Assembly: GCF_001729745.1 (NCBI RefSeq)
Contig: NZ_CP017186.1
Coordinates: forward strand, 2,728,001 to 2,792,000
Length of the DNA stretch: 64,000 nt
From: Enterobacter hormaechei subsp. hoffmannii
GTDB lineage: Bacteria > Pseudomonadota > Gammaproteobacteria > Enterobacterales > Enterobacteriaceae
Reading direction: 5' to 3'
Below, piece after piece: positions 26,563 through 39,981 of the stretch. Position 1 is the stretch's first letter. Each line of letters opens with the position of its first letter. A model generated the notes under the pieces. It searched no databases. It had not been told where the DNA came from and worked only from the letters and a program-made list of their open reading frames with translations. The position numbers and the translations under genes were made by a program.

Positions 26563-27282
26563 CTATAACTTACCCAGTTTTGTGCGCAGGCGTTTAATGG
26601 CCTGGCTGTGCAGCTGGCTCACCCGTGACTCGCCCACCTCCAGCACGGCGCCAATCTCTTTGAGATTGAGCTCTTCCTGGTAATAGAGGGTTAACACCAG
26701 TTGCTCACGTTCCGGTAAAGCTTCAATCGCTTCCATCACGCGCTGGCGTAAATTCCCTTCCAGTAAGTGGTGTAACGGGTTTTCTTGCTGATGTTCATCC
26801 GTCACCAGCTCGATGCTATCGCCATGCTCTTCGCGCCACTCATCATAAGAGAAGAGTTGGCTGTTATTGGTATCGAGCAACATCTGGCGATACTCTTCAA
26901 CAGGAATGCCCAGACGCTCCGCCACTTCGGTTTCCGTCGCGTTGCGCCCCAGTTCCTGTTCCAGCTGCCCCATCGCATGCGCCACTTCGCGCGCGTTGCG
27001 GCGAACGCTGCGCGGCACCCAGTCGCGGCTGCGCAGCTCGTCCAGCATCGCACCACGAATACGCTGCACTGCGTAAGTCGTAAATGCCGTTCCTTGCAGA
27101 GCGTCGTACCGGTCAACTGCATTCAATAACCCGATACCGCCCGCCTGTAGCAGATCGTCCAGTTCCACGCTCGCCGGCAAACGCACCTGGAGGCGCAATG
27201 CTTCGTGACGCACCAGCGGAACATAACGCTGCCACAGCGAGTGTTTATCCATTACACCTTCAGCGGTATAGAGTGAATTCAC
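26563..27282 (-). CDS. fliA: Flagellar sigma factor FliA (sigma-28)
   Basis: A 239-residue sigma-70-family factor, equal in length to E. coli FliA, starting at GTG. Region 2 contains DLLQAGGIGLLNAVDRYD and FTTYAVQRIRGAMLDELR. Region 3 follows (VPRSVRRNA), and region 4 ends in LNLKEIGAVLEVGESRVSQL. It directs RNA polymerase to class III flagellar promoters such as those of fliC and fliD, and is held by FlgM until the hook is complete. Confidence 0.97.
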   Translation of the reverse strand: MNSLYTAEGVMDKHSLWQRYVPLVRHEALRLQVRLPASVELDDLLQAGGIGLLNAVDRYDALQGTAFTTYAVQRIRGAMLDELRSRDWVPRSVRRNAREVAHAMGQLEQELGRNATETEVAERLGIPVEEYRQMLLDTNNSQLFSYDEWREEHGDSIELVTDEHQQENPLHHLLEGNLRQRVMEAIEALPEREQLVLTLYYQEELNLKEIGAVLEVGESRVSQLHSQAIKRLRTKLGKL

Positions 27283-27307
27283 GATAAACAGCCCTGCGTT
27301 AGTTGAG

Positions 27308-27390
27308 TTATCGGCATGATTATCCGATTCTGGAGGGGTTTTAATCGGGTGAATAGTGGGTGAAATGAGGGGTTATTTGGGGGGTTACGC
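27308..27390 (-). promoter_or_regulatory. fliA promoter region: sigma-28 -10 and FlhD4C2-like site
   Basis: On the minus strand GCCGATAA (27308-27315) is a perfect sigma-28 -10. The -35 position (27331-27334) reads TCCA rather than TAAA, so autoregulation may be weak. Upstream, AAATAACC and CTATTCACC halves (about 27343-27388) resemble the two arms of an FlhD4C2 site, as expected for a class II promoter. Confidence 0.5.
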
Positions 27391-27408
27391 TTGTGCGTGG
27401 ATAGAAAA

Positions 27409-27428
27409 AACCCCGCCGAAGCGGGGTT
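27409..27428 (-). terminator. fliC terminator
   Basis: AACCCCGC-TTCG-GCGGGGTT followed by T-rich sequence on the minus strand, 18 nt after the flagellin stop. In E. coli the fliC 3' end is also the source of the FliX sRNA; whether that holds here cannot be read. Confidence 0.88.
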
Positions 27429-27445
27429 TAAGCGTAATCAGGCGA

Positions 27446-29155
27446 TTAGCCTTGCAGCAGAGACAGAACCTGCTGAGGAACCTGGTTAGCCTTGGCCAAC
27501 ACGGAGTTACCAGCCTGCTGGATGATCTGCGCTTTAGACATATTTGACACTTCGGTCGCATAGTCGGCGTCCTGAATACGGGACTGCGCTTCAGACAGGT
27601 TGGTGGTGGTGTTGTTCAGGTTGGTTACCGCAGAGCTCAGACGGTTCTGTACCGCACCCAGTGAAGAACGGAATTTATCGATTGAACTGATGGCGTCGTC
27701 CAGTGATGCCAGAGGATCAGTTGTAGCAGTACCTACGCTAGTTGCTTCCGTAGTGATTTTACCGGTTGAGGTAACATTTACTGCTGCTCCAATTGTTGGA
27801 GAATAGGTTTTGTTCGTATCTGTCGCTGATGAATAAGCTGCAACAGTAACATTTCCATTGTCTTTATTAACTGCATAAGACACTGTGTAGTCTTCAACGC
27901 TAGTGATATTGCCTGCGTCATCGACAAAAGTATTATCAGTGGAAGCACCTGTCGCGTCGAAGGCTAAGTTTTTAGTCAGAACACCTGAGTTCATGGAGAT
28001 ATTGGTAGCATTAGCTTTAGTTTCAGCTAAAACTACATCGGAGCTAACGGTAGCTTTGTAGCTCACAACTCCAGTATCGGTGGCATCAACACCTGGCGCA
28101 ACAGTATACTCAGTACCTTTGAAGTTTAAGGTCGCACCGTCAGTATTTTCACTAGCTGTCTTAAGCAGTGCTTTCATCGTAGCGTCTGCTGCGCCGCCAG
28201 CATTGTTGGTGGTCAGGTTACCTGAAGCATCAACGTAAGCTGCTTTACCGCCAATAGTAATATTACCGGCAGAGTCGGTATCAAAGTTGACGGTACCGTC
28301 TTTAGTGGTATAAGTACCGCTTACTGTCTGACCAGGATCCGCTTTTAAGGTAGCAGCTAATGCATCACGGTTTGCAGTTTTAGCTGCTTCGTCAGCACCA
28401 GCGGTTGACTTAGTAGTAGTGAAGTTACCTGCTTTCGCGTCATAAGTATAAGTAGCACCGTTAGTTGTAACGGTATCGCCTGTTTTCAACTTACTGAAAG
28501 CAACATCAGTAGTAAGATCTTTATTTGTGGTGGTCAGATCATAATTCCCGGTAGTGGCATTCAGTTTTGCCCCAGCGGAAGTCAAATCACTAACAGTTGC
28601 TGCCTTATTAGCAATAGTACCCTTACCATTTACATTGAAGCCGTTCAGACCCAGAGTATCAGAGTCGATTTTTTTCAGGTCGATGGTGATGGTCTGGCCA
28701 TCGTTCGCGCCAACCTGAATTTTCATGGAGCCGTCTTTTGCCAGCACGTTCACGCCGTTGAACTGGGTCTGACCAGATACGCGGTCAATTTCGTCCAGAC
28801 GGGATTTGATTTCATCCTGAATTGAGTCCAGGTCAGACTGGGAGTTAGTACCGGTAGAAGACTGAACGGTCAGCTCACGAATACGCTGTAAGTTGTTGTT
28901 GATTTCAGACAGTGCGCCTTCAGTCGTCTGTGCAACAGAGATGCCGTCGTTAGCGTTACGTGCAGCCTGAGTCAGACCTTTGATGTTGGAGGTGAAGCGG
29001 TTAGCAATCGCCTGGCCAGCAGCATCATCTTTTGCGCTGTTGATACGCAGACCAGATGACAGACGCTCAATGGCGGTAGACATTGAAGACTGGTTCTTGT
29101 TGATGTTGTTCTGAGTGATCAGCGAGAGGCTGTTGGTATTAATGACTTGTGCCAT
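27446..29155 (-). CDS. fliC: Flagellin FliC
   Basis: A 569-residue filament protein. The N-terminal D0/D1 (about 1-175: [39 protein letters not shown]) and C-terminal D1/D0 (about 480-569: [18 protein letters not shown] to QQVLSLLQG) are conserved. The stretch of about 300 residues between them is the surface-exposed, Thr/Ala/Asp-rich and Cys-free variable domain, encoded by more AT-rich DNA than the flanks. This region differs between strains and defines the H antigen. The protein is exported by the flagellar type III apparatus with FliS as chaperone. No fliB methylase gene lies between fliC and fliA. Confidence 0.97.
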   Translation of the reverse strand: MAQVINTNSLSLITQNNINKNQSSMSTAIERLSSGLRINSAKDDAAGQAIANRFTSNIKGLTQAARNANDGISVAQTTEGALSEINNNLQRIRELTVQSSTGTNSQSDLDSIQDEIKSRLDEIDRVSGQTQFNGVNVLAKDGSMKIQVGANDGQTITIDLKKIDSDTLGLNGFNVNGKGTIANKAATVSDLTSAGAKLNATTGNYDLTTTNKDLTTDVAFSKLKTGDTVTTNGATYTYDAKAGNFTTTKSTAGADEAAKTANRDALAATLKADPGQTVSGTYTTKDGTVNFDTDSAGNITIGGKAAYVDASGNLTTNNAGGAADATMKALLKTASENTDGATLNFKGTEYTVAPGVDATDTGVVSYKATVSSDVVLAETKANATNISMNSGVLTKNLAFDATGASTDNTFVDDAGNITSVEDYTVSYAVNKDNGNVTVAAYSSATDTNKTYSPTIGAAVNVTSTGKITTEATSVGTATTDPLASLDDAISSIDKFRSSLGAVQNRLSSAVTNLNNTTTNLSEAQSRIQDADYATEVSNMSKAQIIQQAGNSVLAKANQVPQQVLSLLQG

Positions 29156-29234
29156 GATTACGTTTCCTGTTGTTCATCAAATCTGTGGGTTAGATTTGGG
29201 TTTCCACCCTTCGGCTTCATCGCCGTCAATGGTG

Positions 29235-29261
29235 TTATCGTCTGGTCCAAACCAACCTTTA
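29235..29261 (-). promoter_or_regulatory. Sigma-28 promoter of fliC
   Basis: On the minus strand TAAA-N15-GACGATAA, one mismatch from the consensus TAAA-N15-GCCGATAA. It lies 80-106 bp upstream of the flagellin start. Confidence 0.88.
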
Positions 29262-29354
29262 GATTTTTTTTCAGGATCGCATCATTTTTTTTAGCCACAG
29301 AAATACTCTTCTCCAATAGCGTTATTCTCGCCATTAAAAATTTGAACCTAACCG

Positions 29355-29381
29355 TAAACTTTCCTGAGTTGAGGCCGATAA
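29355..29381 (+). promoter_or_regulatory. Sigma-28 promoter of fliDST
   Basis: TAAA (29355-29358), a 15-nt spacer and GCCGATAA (29374-29381) match the sigma-28 consensus perfectly, 42 nt before the fliD ATG. Confidence 0.93.
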
Positions 29382-29423
29382 CCCCACTATTCGTTCTACG
29401 TGTCGTTACATTAAGGAATAAAT

Positions 29424-30836
29424 ATGGCAAGTATTTCTACGTTGGGAGTCGGATCAGGTTTGCAGTTAGGCGACATTTTGGACAGTCTGACCGCTGCACA
29501 AAAAGCACAACTGACGCCGATCTCTAAGCAGCAGACTTCCTATACAGCAAAACTTAGTGCCTACGGCACGCTGAAAAGTGCATTGGAATCCTTCCAGACG
29601 GCAAATACTGCACTTAGCAAAGCCGATCTGTTTACAGCGACTACCACCGCCAGCAGCAGCACAGCCTTCAGTGCCACAACCACCGGCAGCGCGATTGCGG
29701 GTAAATACACCATTAACGTATCGCAGCTTGCGCAAGCGCAAACCCTGACAACAGCTAAAACGCAAAGTGATAATAAAACGGCGATTGCGACGGCGGACAG
29801 CACCATCACCATTCAGCAAGGTGGTGACAAGAAACCTGTCACTATTGATATCAGTGCGGAAAACTCATCTCTGAGTGGTATCCGAGATGCGATCAACAAA
29901 GCGGATGCTGGCGTAAGTGCCAGTATTATTAACGTCGGTAATGGTGAGTATCGTCTGTCCATTACGTCAAAAGATACCGGTAAAGACAATGCCATGACTA
30001 TTAGTGTCAGCGGCGATACGGCACTTCAGTCCTTCATGGGCTACAACGGTAATAGCGCAGATACCACTAACGGCATGATGGAAAGCGTTACGGCCCAAAA
30101 TGCGCTATTGAAAGTTAATAACGTTGATATTGAAAACAGCAGCAATACAATCAGTGATGCGCTGGAAGATATCACTCTCAACCTGAACGACGTGACAACC
30201 GGCAATCAGACCTTAACGATCACTACCGATAACACTAAAGCGACCAAAGCGATAAACGACTGGGTGACGGCGTATAACTCCCTGCAAGATACTTTCAGCA
30301 GCCTCACAAAATATACTGCTGTGGATGCGGGTTCAGACGCTCAGAATACCAGTAATGGCGCGTTATTAGGCGACAGTACGCTACGCACTATTCAGACTCA
30401 GTTGAGAAGCGTGCTGAATAATCCTCACACCAGTTCCAATATCAAGACCCTGGCTCAAGCTGGCATCACTACCGACCCAAGCACCGGTAAACTGGAAGTG
30501 GATGATGACAAGCTTAGCGCGGCAATGAAAAACAGCGCGGCTGGTATCAAAGACCTGCTGATCGGTGACGGGAAAACATCCGGTATCACCACCACCGTTG
30601 GAACAAACCTCACAGGTTGGCTCTCCAGCACCGGCATCATTCAGGCTGCCAAAGATGGTGTCAGTAAAACCCTGAACAATTTAACTAAGCAATATAACGC
30701 GGCCAGCGAGCGTATCGACACCATGGTAGCGCGTTATAAAGAACAGTTTACGCAATTAGACGTCATGATGAACTCGCTGAACTCTACCAGCAGCTACCTG
30801 ACGCAGCAGTTCGAAAATACGTCCAGTAACAAGTAG
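29424..30836 (+). CDS. fliD: Flagellar filament cap FliD
   Basis: A 470-residue hook-associated protein 2 that forms the pentameric cap and helps flagellin fold into the growing filament. The conserved N-terminus is ISTLGVGSGLQLGDILDSL, and the C-terminal coiled-coil region is TMVARYKEQFTQLDVMMNSL; the middle is variable. AAGGA lies 7 nt before the ATG. It is the first gene of fliDST. Confidence 0.96.
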   Translation: MASISTLGVGSGLQLGDILDSLTAAQKAQLTPISKQQTSYTAKLSAYGTLKSALESFQTANTALSKADLFTATTTASSSTAFSATTTGSAIAGKYTINVSQLAQAQTLTTAKTQSDNKTAIATADSTITIQQGGDKKPVTIDISAENSSLSGIRDAINKADAGVSASIINVGNGEYRLSITSKDTGKDNAMTISVSGDTALQSFMGYNGNSADTTNGMMESVTAQNALLKVNNVDIENSSNTISDALEDITLNLNDVTTGNQTLTITTDNTKATKAINDWVTAYNSLQDTFSSLTKYTAVDAGSDAQNTSNGALLGDSTLRTIQTQLRSVLNNPHTSSNIKTLAQAGITTDPSTGKLEVDDDKLSAAMKNSAAGIKDLLIGDGKTSGITTTVGTNLTGWLSSTGIIQAAKDGVSKTLNNLTKQYNAASERIDTMVARYKEQFTQLDVMMNSLNSTSSYLTQQFENTSSNK

Positions 30837-30866
30837 TAAACGCTAATCAGACCCGAGGGGGATAAC

Positions 30867-31277
30867 ATGTACGGCGCAAAAGGCACGCAAGCCTACGCAA
30901 AGATAGAAGTTGAAAGCGCGGTGATGAGCGCCAGCCAGCAGCAGCTGGTTATCATGCTATTTGATGGAGCCCTCAGCGCGCTGGTACGCGCGCGTCTGTT
31001 CCTGGCAGACGGTAATATCCCGGCAAAAGGGCTGGCGCTCTCAAAAGCCATCAACATTATCGAAAACGGGCTGAAGGTTGGCCTGGTGGAAAATAACGGT
31101 GATGAGCTTACGCAAAACCTGATTGCCCTTTATGCCTATATGGTACGTCGCCTCCTGCACGCCAACGTGAATAACGACGCCAGCGCCATCGAAGAGGTGG
31201 AAAACCTGCTGCGCAATATCGCTGACGGGTGGAAGGAGGTTGCCGGTACGCCACAACTGATGCAGGACGCCGTCTAA
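30867..31277 (+). CDS. fliS: Flagellin export chaperone FliS
   Basis: A 136-residue four-helix chaperone that binds the C-terminus of newly made flagellin in the cytosol and keeps it unfolded for export. The family block [21 protein letters not shown] is at residues 17-37. Its stop overlaps the fliT start by 1 bp (TAATG). Confidence 0.96.
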   Translation: MYGAKGTQAYAKIEVESAVMSASQQQLVIMLFDGALSALVRARLFLADGNIPAKGLALSKAINIIENGLKVGLVENNGDELTQNLIALYAYMVRRLLHANVNNDASAIEEVENLLRNIADGWKEVAGTPQLMQDAV

Positions 31278-31648
31278 TGAGTAACGCACCGCAACTTTAT
31301 GCCCTTTATCAGCAACTCCTTGAGCAGAGCCAGTTGATGTTGCGACTGGCGCGGCAGGGACTATGGGATGATCTAATCATCTGTGAAACCGACTATGTTA
31401 ATGCGGTGCACTCACTGGCTCGTCTCACTCAGGAAAGTGAACCTTCGATGCAGATTCAGGAGCAGCTTCGCCCGACGCTGCGGGTGATCCTGGACAACGA
31501 AGGCCAGGTAAAAACATTGCTGCAAGCCAGAATGGATGAGCTGGCGAAGCTGGTTGGGCAATCCTCCATCCAGAAAACCGTTCTCTCCACCTACGGTAAT
31601 CAGGGCGGTCATGTCCTGGTTCCGCAAAGTAATAGCGATATTAATTAG
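31277..31648 (+). CDS. fliT: FliD export chaperone and FlhDC antagonist FliT
   Basis: A 123-residue helical protein (E. coli FliT has 121). It binds FliD and the ATPase complex, and free FliT inhibits FlhD4C2. ATG 31277 overlaps the fliS stop; the earlier in-frame Met at 31229 lies inside fliS and is not used. It is the last gene of fliDST. Confidence 0.93.
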   Translation: MSNAPQLYALYQQLLEQSQLMLRLARQGLWDDLIICETDYVNAVHSLARLTQESEPSMQIQEQLRPTLRVILDNEGQVKTLLQARMDELAKLVGQSSIQKTVLSTYGNQGGHVLVPQSNSDIN

Positions 31649-31746
31649 CCATTTAACTGGCGGGCAAGCGTTAACCGTTTCGTTCGCCAGGCATTTCTGC
31701 CAAACCTGCTCCATACTTGAGTTTCGCGACCTCATGGAGATGGTGC

Positions 31747-33234
31747 ATGCGCAACCCAACACTTTTACAATGTTTTCACTGGTACTACCCCACCGGCGGT
31801 GAATTGTGGCAAGAAGTCACGGCATTAGCCCCCAACCTGAACGAAATCGGCATCAATATGGTCTGGTTACCCCCGGCCTACAAAGGCGCATCCGGCGGCT
31901 ATTCCGTCGGGTATGACTCTTATGACCTTTTCGACCTCGGTGAGTTTGACCAGAAAGGCAGTGTCGCCACCAAATACGGCGATAAAGCCCAGCTGCTGGA
32001 GGCCATCAACGCCTTAAAAAGCAACCAGATTGCGGTGCTTCTGGACGTGGTGGTCAACCATAAAATGGGGGCCGATGAAAAGGAACCCGTCCGCGTGCAG
32101 CGCGTGGATGCTCAGGATCGCACCCAAATCAGCGATGAGATCATCGAATGTGAAGCCTGGACGCGCTACACCTTCCCCGTTCGGGCCGGGCAGTATTCGC
32201 AGTTCATCTGGGATTACAAATGCTTTAGCGGTATCGACCACATTGAAAATCCCAGTGAGGACGGTATCTTCAAAATCGTTAACGACTACACCGGCGAAGG
32301 CTGGAACGATCAGGTCGACGACGAGATGGGCAATTTCGATTACCTGATGGGTGAAAATATTGATTTTCGCAACCACGCGGTGACGGAGGAGATCAAATAC
32401 TGGGCGCGCTGGGTGATGGAGCAAACCCACTGCGACGGCTTCCGCCTGGACGCGGTAAAACACATTCCGGCCTGGTTCTATAAAGAGTGGATTGAACATG
32501 TCCAGGAGGTGGCCCCGCAGCCGCTATTTATTGTGGCGGAATACTGGTCTCACGAAGTGGATAAATTGCAGCAATACATCAATCAGGTGGACGGCAAAAC
32601 CATGTTGTTTGATGCGCCACTGCAAATGAAATTTCACGAAGCGTCACGCCAGGGACGCGACTACGATATGAGCCAGATTTTCACCGGTACGCTGGTGGAA
32701 GCCGATCCGTTCCATGCCGTAACGCTGGTGGCCAACCATGACACCCAGCCCTTGCAGGCGCTGGAAGCCCCGGTTGAAGCCTGGTTCAAACCGCTGGCCT
32801 ACGCGCTCATCCTGCTGCGTGAAAACGGCGTGCCGAGCGTGTTCTACCCGGATCTTTTTGGCACCAGCTATGACGACACTGGCGGGGATGGTGAGACGTA
32901 TCACATTGATATGCCGGTGATTGAACAGCTCCACGAGCTGATCCTCGCCCGGCAGCGTTTTGCCCACGGCGTGCAAACCCTCTTTTTCGATCATCCAAAC
33001 TGCATTGCGTTTAGCCGCAGCGGGACAGAGGAGCACCCGGGCTGTGTGGTGGTGCTGTCGAATGGTGATAACGGTGAGAAGACGATCTGCCTCGGCGAGA
33101 ATTACGGCAATAAGACCTGGCGGGATTTTTTAGGCAACCGCGAGGAAACCGTGACCACGGCGGCGGATGGCGAAGGGACGTTCTTCTGTAACGGGGGAAG
33201 CGTCAGCGTCTGGGTGATTGAAGACGCGCTGTAG
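31747..33234 (+). CDS. amyA: Cytoplasmic alpha-amylase AmyA
   Basis: A 495-residue GH13 alpha-amylase with exactly the E. coli AmyA length and no signal peptide. The four GH13 regions are visible: DVVVNH near 92, GFRLDAVKH (nucleophile Asp) near 235, IVAEYW (acid-base Glu) near 263 and ANHDTQ near 330. It hydrolyses internal alpha-1,4-glucans to maltodextrins. GGAG (31736-31739) fixes the start 7 nt downstream; the frame upstream of it is not used. Its place beside the flagellar genes is conserved in E. coli. Confidence 0.97.
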   Translation: MRNPTLLQCFHWYYPTGGELWQEVTALAPNLNEIGINMVWLPPAYKGASGGYSVGYDSYDLFDLGEFDQKGSVATKYGDKAQLLEAINALKSNQIAVLLDVVVNHKMGADEKEPVRVQRVDAQDRTQISDEIIECEAWTRYTFPVRAGQYSQFIWDYKCFSGIDHIENPSEDGIFKIVNDYTGEGWNDQVDDEMGNFDYLMGENIDFRNHAVTEEIKYWARWVMEQTHCDGFRLDAVKHIPAWFYKEWIEHVQEVAPQPLFIVAEYWSHEVDKLQQYINQVDGKTMLFDAPLQMKFHEASRQGRDYDMSQIFTGTLVEADPFHAVTLVANHDTQPLQALEAPVEAWFKPLAYALILLRENGVPSVFYPDLFGTSYDDTGGDGETYHIDMPVIEQLHELILARQRFAHGVQTLFFDHPNCIAFSRSGTEEHPGCVVVLSNGDNGEKTICLGENYGNKTWRDFLGNREETVTTAADGEGTFFCNGGSVSVWVIEDAL

Positions 33235-33256
33235 TACGGGAAAGGTGCGGCCTGAT

Positions 33257-33290
33257 GCCCTCACCCCGACCCTTTCCCACAGGGAGAGAT
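33257..33290. repeat. REP-like palindromic repeat 1
   Basis: CCCTCACCCCGACCCTTTCCC followed by ACAGGGAGAG, a hairpin type common between enterobacterial genes. It is in the same orientation as the copy at 33636-33671. Confidence 0.7.
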
Positions 33291-33365
33291 ATCTCCAGTA
33301 ATTTAAAAGCAGAAGCAATAACGTTGCCTTCATAATAACTGAGGACTTTCAGCGATGCCCTGGTC

Positions 33366-33567
33366 CGGCTGTAAATCGCCGAAGCGTTTCCGTAAGGCCG
33401 GGGCGAGGCGCAGGGAAGCGCCGAGAGGGCGTGGCTTGCATGGATGCAGGCTCATGCCCGACCCGATAGCCTGAAGGAAAAAGCTGAGGGTACCGCGAAG
33501 CGGCGATTTTCCGCCGGGAGCCCGGGTCGCCAGGGTGGTGGCGACTGAGCCACCCTGGCACGTTCAC
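33366..33567 (+). repeat. Structured intergenic repeat, copy B
   Basis: It runs from GGCTGTAAATCGCCGAAGC through a CATGGATG hairpin centre (33439-33446), then GCGAAGCGGCGATTTTCCGC (33495-33514). A 10-bp hairpin follows (33529-33538 with 33550-33559) and it ends CGTTCAC (33561-33567). Counted from the GCT of the first island, GCGAAGC is at offset 127 here and 126 in copy A, the large hairpin at 161 in both, and CGTTCAC at 193 and 191. The big hairpins differ in sequence but not in place, so the structure seems to be what is conserved. Confidence 0.65.
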
Positions 33568-33635
33568 CGCTCATGTCGCTACAGAGTAGCAAGGAACATA
33601 AAGTGAACGGAATGACCACCAGAGCCGTATGTTCC

Positions 33636-33671
33636 CCCTCACCCCAGCCCTCTCCCTCCAGGGAGAGGGGG
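33636..33671. repeat. REP-like palindromic repeat 2
   Basis: CCCTCACCCCAGCCCTCTCCC, two T/C-rich bases and AGGGAGAGGGGG. It shares CCCTCACCCC and the AGGGAGAG arm with repeat 1. The two direct copies bracket element B. Confidence 0.72.
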
Positions 33672-33740
33672 CCGACGGTGAAGGCATTATTTTGTGGAGA
33701 TCCCTCAGACCACGGGTAGAGGGCGCAAACTCCAAAACGG

Positions 33741-34154
33741 TTACGGAAGCTTACTCTCCAGCGGATTCTTGCTCAGGTAATCTGCGCATTCCACCGTTGG
33801 GCGATCAACCTTGTACAGTTCCATGCCGTCATACTCCAGCGCCGCCCCATCACGATCGAGCGGATAGACGTCTCGTTTTTCGGTCACGTTATAATAATCA
33901 TCTGAACGCAGCATGATCTTACCCGGCACCGCGATAACGCGCTGCCACTGACGGCAGTCCAGGGTATCACCCTCTGGCGTCACCACCAGCGTGGCAATCG
34001 CCTCCGGGCTCACCATCGCGCTCTGCGGCCCTTTCGACTGCCAGTAACCTGCCAGATGCGAAGGTGCCGGATGCTTAACCACTTCCTGATAGTTTTCGAC
34101 CTGAACGCATCCCGCTAACGTCAGCATTGCAGCCACAATTGCTACTTTTTTCAT
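33741..34154 (-). CDS. yedD: YedD-like lipoprotein
   Basis: A 137-residue lipoprotein. The signal MKKVAIVAAMLTLAGC ends in a lipobox, and the mature part begins CVQVENYQEVVKHPAP and contains the family block GDTLDCRQWQRVIAVPGK. AGGA is 6 nt from ATG 34154 and 3 nt from the preceding ATG, so 34154 is chosen. The function is unknown. In E. coli K-12 several genes (yedE, yedF, yedK and others) separate it from fliE; here it is directly next to fliE. Confidence 0.92.
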   Translation of the reverse strand: MKKVAIVAAMLTLAGCVQVENYQEVVKHPAPSHLAGYWQSKGPQSAMVSPEAIATLVVTPEGDTLDCRQWQRVIAVPGKIMLRSDDYYNVTEKRDVYPLDRDGAALEYDGMELYKVDRPTVECADYLSKNPLESKLP

Positions 34155-34229
34155 CATCTTTCCTGCATGCGAAGAAAAAAATATTGTGGCATTAAAGCCA
34201 TCAGGCTGCCAGCGTAAGATTGGAAGGTT

Positions 34230-34544
34230 TCACACCTGCATCGACATCACGTCCTGATACGCCGACACCAGCTTGTTACGCACCTGCAACCCCATCTGCA
34301 ATGACACCGACGCTTTTTGCAGATCGGCCATCACATCGTTGAGCGCCACGCCGGGTTCACCGAGGGTAAATCTCTCAGCCTGGGTACGGGCCGCGTTTTG
34401 CTTATCGCTGATCCGGTCCAGCGCCGCATGCAGTTGACCGGCGAAGCTAATGCCCTGCGGCTGGTCAGCCACGCTCTGATTACGGGCGGTCATCGCCGTT
34501 GCCTGTAACTGACTGAGTACCCCTTCAATGCCCTGTATAGTCAT
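34230..34544 (-). CDS. fliE: Flagellar hook-basal body protein FliE
   Basis: A 104-residue protein that joins the MS ring to the proximal rod. The FliE block [33 protein letters not shown] (in part) fills the C-terminal half. It is transcribed alone, divergently from fliF, across a 228-bp region with an FlhD4C2 site. Confidence 0.96.
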   Translation of the reverse strand: MTIQGIEGVLSQLQATAMTARNQSVADQPQGISFAGQLHAALDRISDKQNAARTQAERFTLGEPGVALNDVMADLQKASVSLQMGLQVRNKLVSAYQDVMSMQV

Positions 34545-34600
34545 GACTCTCCCCTGGATGGTTTTTTACGAGGTCAAGACTAACAGCTTGTCAATAAGAT

Positions 34601-34642
34601 AATGGCGGTAAATAGCGTTAAAAAACCAGGTTATTTGACGCA
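34601..34642. promoter_or_regulatory. FlhD4C2 binding site between fliE and fliF
   Basis: AATGGCGGTAAATAGCG (34601-34617) and the inverted arm GTTATTTGACGCAT (34630-34643) are separated by about 12 bp. This is the two-arm consensus of the flagellar master activator, which here serves the two divergent class II operons. A further inverted pair, GGTTTTTTACG (34560-34570) and CGTTAAAAAACC (34616-34627), overlaps it. Confidence 0.85.
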
Positions 34643-34772
34643 TAGAAAATCCCGAATCATCAAATAATGGCAGGGCCATCAGTATGGAACTTTTGTCGTG
34701 TTTGCCGACCCGGGAGTCAGTTTTGTTTCTCTACACGAATAACGTAAACCACCAGGATTTAAGAGGTGCGCA

Positions 34773-38145
<3,373 letters not shown>

Positions 38146-38146
<1 letters not shown>

Positions 38147-39516
38147 TGACCGCTCGCCTTACGCGCTGGCTTAACACGCTCGATAATTTTGAAACGAAGA
38201 TGGCGCAGCTGCCATCCGTTCGTCGTTATGGACGCCTGACGCGTGCCACCGGTCTGGTCCTGGAAGCCACGGGTCTGCAACTTCCGCTCGGCGCCACCTG
38301 CGTGATTGAGCGTCAGGACGGGAGTGAGACGCGTGAAGTGGAAAGTGAAGTGGTCGGGTTTAACGGCCAGCGACTGTTTCTGATGCCCCTTGAGGAAGTG
38401 GAAGGGATTTTGCCCGGCGCCCGCGTCTACGCGAAAAACATCAGCGGTGACGGCCTGCAAAGCGGCAAACAGCTCCCGCTCGGTCCGGCGCTGCTGGGCC
38501 GCGTGCTGGACGGGAGCGGCAAACCGCTCGATGGCCTGCCCTCCCCTGATACCACCGAAACCGGCGCGCTGATCACCCAACCCTTTAACCCGCTGCAACG
38601 CACGCCAATCGAGCACGTACTGGATACCGGCGTGCGGCCGATTAACGCCCTGCTCACCGTGGGACGCGGCCAGCGTATGGGGCTGTTTGCCGGCTCCGGC
38701 GTGGGTAAATCGGTCCTGCTCGGCATGATGGCGCGTTATACCCAGGCGGACGTTATCGTCGTCGGCCTGATTGGTGAGCGTGGTCGCGAAGTCAAAGATT
38801 TCATCGAAAACATTCTTGGTGCGGAGGGTCGCGCCCGCTCGGTGGTGATCGCCGCCCCGGCGGACGTGTCGCCGCTGCTGCGTATGCAGGGTGCCGCCTA
38901 CGCCACGCGTATCGCGGAAGATTTCCGCGACCGGGGCCAGCACGTGCTGCTGATTATGGACTCCCTGACCCGCTACGCGATGGCGCAGCGTGAGATTGCG
39001 CTGGCCATCGGCGAGCCGCCCGCGACCAAAGGTTACCCGCCGTCGGTCTTCGCCAAGCTCCCGGCGTTGGTTGAGCGTGCGGGGAACGGCATCAGCGGCG
39101 GAGGCTCCATCACCGCGTTCTATACGGTACTGACCGAAGGCGATGACCAGCAGGACCCGATTGCCGATTCTGCGCGCGCGATCCTCGACGGCCATATCGT
39201 GCTGTCGCGCCGTCTGGCCGAAGCCGGGCACTACCCGGCGATTGATATTGAAGCCTCGATCAGCCGTGCGATGACGGCCTTGATCACCGAACAACACTAC
39301 GCCCGCGTGCGTAACTTCAAACAACTGCTCTCCAGCTTCCAGCGCAACCGCGATCTGGTAAGCGTCGGGGCGTACGCCAAAGGCAGCGATCCGATGCTCG
39401 ATAAAGCGATTGCCCTGTGGCCGCAGCTGGAGGCATTTCTGCAACAGGGTATTTTTGAACGCGCCGACTGGGAAGATTCCCTCCAGGCACTGGAGCTGAT
39501 TTTCCCGCAGGTGTAA
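38146..39516 (+). CDS. fliI: Flagellum-specific export ATPase FliI
   Basis: A 456-residue F1-beta-like ATPase. The Walker A motif [14 protein letters not shown] is near 178-191, the Walker [14 protein letters not shown] near 267-279, and [12 protein letters not shown] lies in the N-terminal half. It forms a hexamer at the base of the export gate and helps release substrates from chaperones. It is followed by fliJ after 21 nt. Confidence 0.97.
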
Positions 39517-39537
39517 CACAGGTGGAGGGCGAAGGTC

Positions 39538-39981
39538 ATGGCGCAGAACAGCGCGTTATCAACGCTGAAAGATCTGGCTGAAAAAGAAGTTGATGATGCC
39601 GCATTGCAACTTGGCGCAATGCGACGCGGGTGCCAGCAGGCTGAAGAACAGTTGAAGATGTTAATCGACTATCAGCATGAATATCGCACCAACCTTAACA
39701 CCGACATGACGCAGGGCATTGGTAGCCAGCGCTGGATTAACTATCAGCAGTTTATCCAGACGCTGGAAAAGGCGATTGAGCAGCATCGCCAGCAGCTTAA
39801 CCAGTGGACGCAAAAAGTCGATACCGCGCTGAATTTCTGGCGCGAGAAAAAACAGCGGTTGCAGGCCTGGCAAACCTTACAGGACCGGCAGATTGCAGCC
39901 TCGACCCTGGCGGAAAACCGTCTGGATCAGAAAAAAATGGATGAGTTTGCCCAGCGCGCATCAATGAGGAAACCAGAATGA
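39538..39981 (+). CDS. fliJ: Flagellar export protein FliJ
   Basis: A 147-residue antiparallel coiled-coil protein, the stalk in the FliI ring that links it to FlhA. It is almost wholly helical with many Gln, Lys and Glu. It overlaps the fliK start by 4 bp (ATGA). Confidence 0.95.
   Translation: MAQNSALSTLKDLAEKEVDDAALQLGAMRRGCQQAEEQLKMLIDYQHEYRTNLNTDMTQGIGSQRWINYQQFIQTLEKAIEQHRQQLNQWTQKVDTALNFWREKKQRLQAWQTLQDRQIAASTLAENRLDQKKMDEFAQRASMRKPE

Larger units (their letters stand above)
33235..33740. other. amyA-yedD intergenic region filled with repeats
   Basis: 506 bases without a believable gene. It holds, in order, a REP-like repeat (33257-33290), the structured element copy B (33366-33567) and a second REP-like repeat (33636-33671). 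A 72-codon frame on the minus strand over the element is a by-product of its GC-rich hairpins. No clear intrinsic terminator for amyA was found other than these hairpins. Confidence 0.65.

Noticed and set aside
33349-33567. A 72-codon minus-strand frame over element B as a small protein gene
   Set aside because: No ribosome site; it is Arg/Pro-rich, as expected from random translation of GC hairpins, and it overlaps the repeat almost exactly.
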